DNA of 10,139 nucleotides from assembly GCA_937916195.1 (NCBI GenBank), contig CALFTO010000144.1, positions 1 through 10,139 on the forward strand, given 5' to 3'. The notes under the pieces are model-generated. The model saw nothing but the letters and a program-made list of their open reading frames with translations. It did no database searches and was not told the DNA's origin. This DNA is from an uncultured Clostridia bacterium (GTDB lineage: Bacteria; Bacillota; Clostridia; Oscillospirales; Acutalibacteraceae). The translations under genes were made by a program, and so were the position numbers. Numbering within the stretch: position 1 is the stretch's first letter; the number at the start of each line of letters is the position of its first letter. Of the stretch, positions 6,144-10,139 are shown piece after piece.

Positions 6144-6176
6144 AAAAAACACCTCTGCACAGTATATGCAGAGGTG
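6144..6176 (-). terminator. Hairpin with T-run that also contains the sigK Shine-Dalgarno
   Basis: A perfect 10-bp stem, CACCTCTGCA (6150-6159) with TGCAGAGGTG (6167-6176), closes a seven-base loop; on the minus strand its 3' arm runs straight into TTTTTT (6149-6144) and then the sigK ATG. It is a convincing intrinsic terminator for the ZIP gene that ends 26 nt upstream. The same 3' arm holds AGAGGTG, the sigK ribosome binding site, so any read-through mRNA would have that site paired. The loop plus stem on the minus strand also contains CATATACT (6168-6161), which fits a sigma-E/sigma-K -10 (CATAnnnT), although no matching -35 is seen. Confidence 0.78.
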
Positions 6177-6202
6177 CAATTTTAGGTGCAAGTCCGTTAA
6201 AA

Positions 6203-6964
6203 TTATCCTAAAAGAAAGTCCATTGCAAGCATTACGCAAAAGCCTGCGAGAAGTGAATAGGTTGCGCCTTTTTCAAAGCCGTGAGAATGGGTTTCAGGTA
6301 TCATTTCGTCACTTATTACATAAAGCATTGTACCGCCTGCAAAAGCTAAGGCAAAAGGCAGAATTGCGACGGAAATATTAACCACGAAGTAACCGAGCAT
6401 TGTGCCAATTACCTCTACAAGTCCTGTGCAGAGGGCAATTATGAATGCGCGGGTTTTTGGCACACCTGCATTAAGCATTGGTGAAATTATAACCATACCC
6501 TCGGGGATATTTTGAAGAGCGATACCGCCCGCAACGGTTATGGCATCGGCAATATTACCCGTGCCGAAGCTGACACCTGCGGCAATGCCCTCTGGCAGAT
6601 TGTGGATTGCGATTGCCATTACAAAAAGCATTACGCGGTTTAAGTGCATTGAGTTTTCGGCGTGTTTTTCGCGGTCAACACCTGTAATCTGGTGCATATG
6701 GGGAACAACCTTGTCCATAAGACTTAAAAAGAGAGCACCACAGATTATGCCTGCTATGACTACAAGCAAACCGCCTACCCCATCGGCACTTTCCATTGCA
6801 GGAACAATAAGACCGAGCACCGCGGCGGCGAGCATTATGCCCGCGGCAAAGCCTAAAACTATATCATTGAATTTATGTGGAATTTTCTTGAGCGCAAAGC
6901 CGATAAAGCTACCGAATACGGTGGCAAGACCAACACCCAAAGCTGTTAAAATTGCTATTTGCAT
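6203..6964 (-). CDS. ZIP-family divalent metal transporter (GufA/ZupT-like)
   Basis: A 253-residue membrane protein with about eight helices and glycine-rich transmembrane segments. It has the two metal-site helices of the ZIP family: HNLPEG at residues 121-126 in helix IV and QNIPEG at 151-156 in helix V. A His-rich cytoplasmic loop (HMHQ..., about 89-107) precedes helix IV and an acidic SDEMIPETHSHG turn lies at 218-229. ZIP carriers bring Zn2+, and often Mn2+ or Fe2+, into the cytoplasm; the exact metal cannot be read from the sequence. The bacterial GufA/ZupT branch fits the length. The start has GAAGGTGAT just upstream. A 7-bp inverted repeat across this site may be a metal-sensing operator. 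It ends 26 nt before the terminator hairpin and precedes sigK. Confidence 0.93.
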   Translation of the reverse strand: MQIAILTALGVGLATVFGSFIGFALKKIPHKFNDIVLGFAAGIMLAAAVLGLIVPAMESADGVGGLLVVIAGIICGALFLSLMDKVVPHMHQITGVDREKHAENSMHLNRVMLFVMAIAIHNLPEGIAAGVSFGTGNIADAITVAGGIALQNIPEGMVIISPMLNAGVPKTRAFIIALCTGLVEVIGTMLGYFVVNISVAILPFALAFAGGTMLYVISDEMIPETHSHGFEKGATYSLLAGFCVMLAMDFLLG

Positions 6965-6973
6965 AATATCACC

Positions 6974-6998
6974 TTCTGTTTACTATATGATAACAGAA
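6974..6998 (-). promoter_or_regulatory. Inverted repeat at the ZIP gene start, possible operator
   Basis: TTCTGTT (6974-6980) and AACAGAA (6992-6998) form 7-bp arms around an 11-bp AT-rich centre. It covers the edge of the Shine-Dalgarno and the expected transcription start. It could be a repressor site or an RNA stem that hides the ribosome binding site. I do not recognise it as a known Fur, Zur or MntR box. Confidence 0.35.
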
Positions 6999-7002
6999 AA
7001 GT

Positions 7003-7030
7003 AGTATAAATATCAAGCAGAAATTCACAA
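7003..7030 (-). promoter_or_regulatory. Probable promoter of the ZIP transporter gene
   Basis: On the minus strand TTGTGA (7030-7025), a 16-bp spacer and TATACT (7008-7003). A second reading, TTGATA (7016-7011) with TATCAT 18 bp on, is possible; either would place the start within or beside the 6974-6998 inverted repeat. Confidence 0.5.
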
Positions 7031-7058
7031 GTTGGAATCATTTTTGCAAACAAAACAA

Positions 7059-7083
7059 AAAAGGTACCGCAAGGGTACCTTTT
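7059..7083 (-). terminator. Terminator of the tRNA operon
   Basis: AAAAGGTACC (7059-7068) and GGTACCTTTT (7074-7083) pair perfectly around a five-base loop. On the minus strand the stem is followed by TTTTTTGTTTTGTTTG-like T-rich sequence. It lies 6 nt after the encoded CCA of tRNA-Gln. Confidence 0.88.
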
Positions 7084-7089
7084 CCGTTT

Positions 7090-7164
7090 TGGCTGGGGTG
7101 GCAGGATTCGAACCTACGAATGCAGCAGTCAAAGTGCTGTGTCTTACCGCTTGACGACACCCCA
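7090..7164 (-). tRNA. tRNA-Gln (anticodon TTG)
   Basis: Acceptor arms TGGGGTG and CACCCCA pair, with discriminator G and an encoded CCA. The anticodon stem CAGCA/TGCTG encloses CTTTGAC, giving anticodon TTG (7130-7132), which reads CAA and by wobble CAG. D-arm and GGTTCGAATCC T-arm are intact. Confidence 0.96.
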
Positions 7165-7183
7165 ATATTAAGTTGTGATAAAC

Positions 7184-7216
7184 AAAACTCCGCCTTATTT
7201 GTTTCGGCGGAGTTTT
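7184..7216 (-). terminator. Terminator-like hairpin inside the tRNA operon (between His and Gln)
   Basis: An 11-bp perfect stem, AAAACTCCGCC (7184-7194) with GGCGGAGTTTT (7206-7216), closes an 11-base loop; on the minus strand TTTTGTTTAT follows. It begins 3 nt after the CCA of tRNA-His and ends 19 nt before tRNA-Gln. No good promoter is seen between it and tRNA-Gln, so Gln may rely on partial read-through. Confidence 0.8.
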
Positions 7217-7219
7217 TAG

Positions 7220-7297
7220 TGGGGTGGATAGTCGGATTCGAACCGACGGTCTCCAGTGCCACAAACTGGCGCTTTAACCAACTAAGCTATACCCACC
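7220..7297 (-). tRNA. tRNA-His (anticodon GTG)
   Basis: The acceptor arms GTGGGTA and TATCCAC pair with one G-U; the extra G at -1 (7297) faces C73, the identity mark of histidine tRNA, and CCA is encoded. The anticodon stem CCAGT/ACTGG encloses TTGTGGC, giving anticodon GTG (7260-7262). Confidence 0.96.
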
Positions 7298-7343
7298 ATA
7301 TATGCCAGCGTATAAAGCTCGTTATAAACCCTCTACGCTGACT

Positions 7344-7420
7344 TGGCACGCTGAAAGGGATTCGAACCCCCGACCCTCTGCTTAGAAGGCAGATGCTCTA
7401 TCCAACTGAGCTATCAGCGC
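7344..7420 (-). tRNA. tRNA-Arg (anticodon TCT)
   Basis: The anticodon stem TCTGC/GCAGA encloses CTTCTAA, giving anticodon TCT (7384-7386), which reads AGA and AGG. Acceptor arms GCGCTGA and TCAGCGT pair except for a G-U at the end position 1-72; discriminator G and CCA are encoded. The T-stem GGGGG/CCCTT also has two G-U pairs. All other tRNA landmarks (TAGCTCAGTTGGATAGAGC, TTCGAAT) are intact. Confidence 0.94.
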
Positions 7421-7423
7421 ATA

Positions 7424-7497
7424 TGGAGCGGGTGATGGGAATCGAACCCACACGACCAGCTTGGAAGGCTGGGATTCTACCATTGAACTACACCCGC
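7424..7497 (-). tRNA. tRNA-Gly (anticodon TCC)
   Basis: First gene of the tRNA operon. The acceptor arms GCGGGTG and CACCCGC pair fully, the discriminator is T and CCA is encoded. The anticodon stem CCAGC/GCTGG encloses CTTCCAA, giving anticodon TCC (7463-7465), which reads GGA and GGG. Confidence 0.96.
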
Positions 7498-7515
7498 GTT
7501 CAAACGACGCTGATT

Positions 7516-7544
7516 ATTTTAACATAAAGAGATATTTTTGTCAA
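7516..7544 (-). promoter_or_regulatory. Sigma-A promoter of the Gly-Arg-His-Gln tRNA operon
   Basis: On the minus strand a perfect TTGACA (7544-7539), a 17-bp spacer and TAAAAT (7521-7516), about 18 nt before tRNA-Gly. The 7545-7626 stretch behind it, up to the stop of the next gene, is AT-rich and shows no convincing terminator for that gene. Confidence 0.85.
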
Positions 7545-7626
7545 CATATTTTTAGGGTTTATTTTGAAATAATTAAAAGAATTTTACGGCAGAAGCAGAC
7601 ACAATCTTTAATATCGTTACGAAGTC

Positions 7627-8724
7627 TTAAAAATTTTCAAGATAGCCTAATTTATTCAAAACAACTTTAAGCCACGCTTCGCTGAGTTCGTCACTATAAG
7701 CATAAATTACACAATTCTCACAGCAAATTGACACGGCATAAACATAATCTGTTTCATAAGAATACATAGTAAAATTCTCATAACTTTCATCTTGTCCGTC
7801 AAAAGCTTCCGCATTATAATCATTTATAATTTTTGTTTTAATAGTCTTTTGAAGCTCGATGGCACTCTCTTCACTGTTCAATTCATAAAAGCCAAAATAA
7901 AAATCCTCACCTTTTTCGGCAATACAATTGGTAAAATCGAAATCAGAAAAAAGCTCTTTAGTCTCGCTATATACATCATGAATAGAATAATTTAAAAAGT
8001 CAAAAATAGCTTTCACATCACTGACACTTGTTATTTGATGTATTTGTTGCTCTTGTTGTGTTGGTTCTGTCGTTGTTTCATCGCTATTAACATCACTTCT
8101 ACTTTGATTCAAAGAAATAATAGGTATGGATAGAATTATTACAAACACTATGAAAATCGCAACTTGTTGTCCGTATTTAACCTGTTTATCAACCTTTTTC
8201 TTTTCCGCCTGCGTAAAACTCACTGTAGGCTTTTCAGATAATTCATACAGTTCAAAACCATCTTCTGTATATTCTGATAAAGTTTCTCCAGTATATGGTC
8301 TGTAGCGTGAGCTGTCAAAATAAGATGCAAAAGTTTCTTTTACCTTTTTAGAATATAAAAAGCCATACAAGATGGTGGCAATGCTTATCACAGCAACGGC
8401 AACGGCACACACAATAATAACGGTTATGTCTTTGTATATATTAAGAATCATTATGAGAGTCGATGAAAAAAATGCAACTCCACTTAAAACAGAGCACACA
8501 CGAAACATAGATTCAAACATAGTGGGTTGCGGTGTTCGATGGCGTAACCATTCGACTAATCTTCTCTGACCGTTTGCACCCTGCTCACTCAAATAAAGCT
8601 TAACATCTTCGCGAGTTGCTCCGCCACTCATATAAAGATACTTTGAAAGCTTGGCATATATTATAAAATCAACAACTGCAAAAGCTATAAAATAAACAAT
8701 TATGAAAACATTTATTTTTTCCAA
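7627..8724 (-). CDS. Four-helix membrane protein with extracytoplasmic C-terminal domain, unrecognised
   Basis: I do not recognise this family. The likely start is the TTG at 8722-8724, because GAGGTG (8731-8736) lies 6 nt upstream; the frame is open 10 codons further to another TTG with no such site. The 365-residue product has hydrophobic helices at about residues 5-24, 77-96, 99-124 and 186-206. The stretch 25-76 is basic, and 125-185 is a charged, probably cytoplasmic segment ending in a Lys cluster (EKKKVDKQVKYG). After the fourth helix comes a Ser/Thr/Glu/Gln linker (SDETTTEPTQQEQQ) and a globular, acidic domain (about 230-365) with a CCENC cysteine cluster, presumably outside the cell. 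An even helix count would place both termini on the same side, so the topology is uncertain. Its neighbours (tRNA operon downstream, GH43 gene upstream) give no clue. Confidence 0.7.
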   Translation of the reverse strand: MEKINVFIIVYFIAFAVVDFIIYAKLSKYLYMSGGATREDVKLYLSEQGANGQRRLVEWLRHRTPQPTMFESMFRVCSVLSGVAFFSSTLIMILNIYKDITVIIVCAVAVAVISIATILYGFLYSKKVKETFASYFDSSRYRPYTGETLSEYTEDGFELYELSEKPTVSFTQAEKKKVDKQVKYGQQVAIFIVFVIILSIPIISLNQSRSDVNSDETTTEPTQQEQQIHQITSVSDVKAIFDFLNYSIHDVYSETKELFSDFDFTNCIAEKGEDFYFGFYELNSEESAIELQKTIKTKIINDYNAEAFDGQDESYENFTMYSYETDYVYAVSICCENCVIYAYSDELSEAWLKVVLNKLGYLENF

Positions 8725-8730
8725 AAGAAA

Positions 8731-8736
8731 CACCTC
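8731..8736 (-). promoter_or_regulatory. Ribosome binding site deciding a TTG start
   Basis: GAGGTG on the minus strand, 6 nt before TTG at 8722-8724. It is the only Shine-Dalgarno-like sequence near the beginning of this frame and is similar to the AGAGGTG in front of sigK. Confidence 0.6.
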
Positions 8737-8792
8737 AAATATATTTTGAAACAAATTTTATGAAATTCAACTTTGCAGAAATATTTTTTACA

Positions 8793-8812
8793 GACAGACA
8801 AGGATGTCTGTC
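8793..8812. repeat. Palindrome after the GH43-like gene
   Basis: GACAGACA (8793-8800) and TGTCTGTC (8805-8812) form a perfect 8-bp stem with a four-base loop, 8 bp beyond the GH43 stop. No T-run follows on the minus strand (TGTAAAAAAT), so it is not a typical terminator. Its position and form parallel the palindrome at 5424-5444. Confidence 0.5.
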
Positions 8813-8820
8813 CGTACGCG

Positions 8821-9726
8821 TTATTTAAACGCTTTTATTAATGTTTCGTAAGCTTCGTCGGATATGGCGACAACTGAGCCATGGCGAGGGTTGAATGACA
8901 TTGAGTAATCGTCGTGGTTAACTGCTTTGAAGTTTTCAAAGTCGGTGGTTTGTTGCATAAAGAAACGGTCTGTGCCGTATTCATCCATAATCATTACCCA
9001 CTCATTTGTGCCCGTAATATTATAGATTTCGCTACCCTCAACCCCCGTTTTTGCAAGGGACACGACCACTGGGTTATCCTCATAAGGTCCTGTGAGATTT
9101 GGCGACTTCACATAAGCAATAGTTTGGTCTTCGTCGTGCTTGAAATAAAGATAATACATTCCGTTTTCTTTATTGAAAGCTATATCACCGTCAATTGTCT
9201 GTATATTTTCGCGAATATACAATGGCTTTGGCTCGGTCATTGTTTTCATATCGGTTGAATGAGCATAATACATTCCCGCAACATCATTTTCAAGGGTTGA
9301 ATGTGCCCAATAAATCATATATTTATTCTCGTTTTCGTCCCAGATTGCCTGCGGTGCCCACGCTCTTGTGGTAGTTGAGAATTCACCACCGAAATCGCGG
9401 ATGTCAATAATAGTTTCGTCTTTCCAAGTTACTAAATCCTTTGATTTCCAAGTAATTAGTGCGTGGTTTGAAGTCCAGCCCTCAGTACATTTCATATCAG
9501 TGCCGATTATGTAATAAAAATCGTCTTGACCTTTAAAAATATAGGGGTCACGGACACATTTTTTGCCCTTGGTCTGAATTATTACAGGCTCATTATTGTT
9601 AAGAGCTGTAAAGTTATAGCCGTCTTCACTAACAGCAAAGTGAATTCTCTCTTCGTGTGGCTCGTTGCCCACGAAATAGCAGAAAAGATATTTACCACTT
9701 TGGGATTTTGCGGGAGTTGCGAACAT
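8821..9726 (-). CDS. GH43-like glycoside hydrolase, cytoplasmic
   Basis: A 301-residue protein with the five-bladed beta-propeller pattern of family GH43 and its clan: D60 in CVRDPYIF as probable general base, D179 in QTIDGDIAF as the pKa-tuning Asp, and E230 in GVEGSEIY as probable general acid. Supporting propeller motifs are KSKDLVTWKD and RAWAPQAIWDENENKYMIYWAHS. GH43 enzymes mostly remove alpha-L-arabinofuranosyl or beta-D-xylosyl units; the exact substrate is not determinable here. There is no signal peptide, so imported oligosaccharides are the likely substrates. The ATG is preceded by GGAGGA (9733-9738) with 6-nt spacing. It follows the small acidic gene by 18 nt and is probably co-transcribed with it. 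Confidence 0.85.
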   Translation of the reverse strand: MFATPAKSQSGKYLFCYFVGNEPHEERIHFAVSEDGYNFTALNNNEPVIIQTKGKKCVRDPYIFKGQDDFYYIIGTDMKCTEGWTSNHALITWKSKDLVTWKDETIIDIRDFGGEFSTTTRAWAPQAIWDENENKYMIYWAHSTLENDVAGMYYAHSTDMKTMTEPKPLYIRENIQTIDGDIAFNKENGMYYLYFKHDEDQTIAYVKSPNLTGPYEDNPVVVSLAKTGVEGSEIYNITGTNEWVMIMDEYGTDRFFMQQTTDFENFKAVNHDDYSMSFNPRHGSVVAISDEAYETLIKAFK

Positions 9727-9744
9727 AGTAATTCCTCCAACCTA

Positions 9745-10038
9745 TCAATATTGACGGCCTATATAATACTCTGCCTCTTTTTTTCGTTTTTCTTCAAAGA
9801 ATTTATATTCTTCATCTGAATATAAATTCTCTTTAAAAAACGATTTAACATCATTATAAGGGAGTGAAACTCCTAATTCGTTCATAACATCAACATAGCA
9901 TTTAATCATATTAGCTAATGTTACAGCTGAAAAATGAGGGTCTTCTTCTGAGTCATTCATAACATCGTCAACGAATTCTTCCATATAATCATCTGTAAAC
10001 ATTAAAAGATATAAAAGTTTTTCTTTGTCAAGATTCAT
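9745..10038 (-). CDS. Small acidic hypothetical protein
   Basis: A 97-residue protein that I do not recognise. It is strongly acidic in its first half (DDYMEEFVDDVMNDSEED) and ends in a charged, probably helical stretch (SDEEYKFFEEKRKKEAEYY). There is no signal peptide, membrane helix or cysteine motif, so it is probably a soluble helical protein. A G-rich ribosome binding site (GGGGGGAG, 10043-10050) precedes the ATG. It is the first gene of a pair with the GH43-like hydrolase, 18 nt apart. The codon pattern and a good ribosome binding site make a real gene likely. Upstream, a TTGACA (near 10086-10091 on the minus strand) lacks a convincing -10 box, so the promoter is unresolved. Confidence 0.62.
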   Translation of the reverse strand: MNLDKEKLLYLLMFTDDYMEEFVDDVMNDSEEDPHFSAVTLANMIKCYVDVMNELGVSLPYNDVKSFFKENLYSDEEYKFFEEKRKKEAEYYIGRQY

Positions 10039-10139
10039 AATACTCCCCCCACTTATTCGAGAAATAATTACGGGCGGGCACAGATGTCAAGAGTAACATA
10101 GTAAACAAGAGTGTAAGAACATGGTATACAGATTACAAT

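Noticed and set aside
6161..6168. CATATACT as a definite sigma-E promoter of sigK
   Set aside because: Only the -10 matches; no acceptable -35 is found 13-15 bp upstream, so it is kept as part of a hypothesis rather than listed as a promoter.
6144..6239. A 32-codon N-terminal extension of the sigma factor reading frame
   Set aside because: It would run through the terminator hairpin and overlap the end of the ZIP gene; the ATG at 6141-6143 has a ribosome binding site and aligns with known pro-sigma-K starts.
7303..7340. CAGCGTA/TACGCTG inverted repeat between tRNA-Arg and tRNA-His
   Set aside because: Seven-base arms with a long loop and no T-run; most likely chance similarity to the acceptor arm of tRNA-Arg.
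7025..7341. Open frames of 73-79 codons on both strands across tRNA-Gln and tRNA-His
   Set aside because: They overlap two clear tRNA genes and two terminators, have no credible ribosome binding sites, and encode no recognisable domain.
10065..10092. Possible third palindrome and promoter near the right end
   Set aside because: The arms match at too few positions and the TTGACA has no proper -10 box; too weak to list.
1..10139. CRISPR array, insertion sequence, phage or toxin-antitoxin pair
   Set aside because: No regularly spaced repeats, transposase or integrase motifs, or recognisable toxin-antitoxin genes were found on either strand.

Overview
The window reads as chromosomal DNA of a low-to-moderate G+C, endospore-lineage Bacillota, most likely an anaerobic gut-type Clostridia of the Oscillospirales/Ruminococcaceae kind. 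The support is a complete sporulation sigma factor of the SigK family, strong AGGAGG-type ribosome binding sites, consensus sigma-A promoters with 17-bp spacers, CCA-encoding tRNA genes and several non-secreted glycosidases. The genus is an inference and cannot be fixed from the sequence alone. Nothing resembling phage structural genes, transposases, CRISPR arrays or rRNA is visible.

Layout. Positions 1-485 hold the C-terminal half of ketol-acid reductoisomerase (ilvC, + strand). It ends at a strong bidirectional terminator facing a three-gene minus-strand operon (2549 down to 546): a membrane-anchored M28 metallopeptidase, a DUF2752 membrane protein and a zinc-ribbon/TM2 membrane protein. 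A 197-bp divergent intergenic region with two strong back-to-back sigma-A promoters separates this operon from a plus-strand GH79-like (heparanase-type) glycosidase at 2747-4252. Next comes a minus-strand leucine-rich-repeat protein (4310-5143), flanked by two almost identical 34-bp terminator hairpins, and then a tRNA-Leu(CAA).

The 5451-6964 block carries, in transcription order on the minus strand, a ZIP-family metal transporter and sigK with its pro-sequence. The hairpin between them looks like the transporter's terminator, but its 3' arm is also the sigK ribosome binding site, which is the most unusual regulatory arrangement here. From 7090 to 7497 lies a minus-strand tRNA operon, Gly(TCC)-Arg(TCT)-His(GTG)-Gln(TTG), with a consensus promoter, a terminator-like hairpin between His and Gln, and a final terminator. 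The right end has an unrecognised four-helix membrane protein that probably starts at TTG (7627-8724), a GH43-like glycosidase (8821-9726) and a small acidic protein just upstream of it (9745-10038).

How the genes relate. The GH79-like and GH43-like enzymes both lack signal peptides and probably act on imported oligosaccharides in the cytoplasm; they are in separate transcription units. The M28/DUF2752/TM2 genes are tightly packed (11-nt gap, then the DUF2752 stop codon touching the next gene's Shine-Dalgarno) and may form one membrane-associated unit of unknown function. Most of the window is ordinary core-chromosome content. The points worth a second look are regulatory: the sigK hairpin, the leader hairpin of the M28 operon, the internal tRNA hairpin and the twin terminators around the LRR gene.
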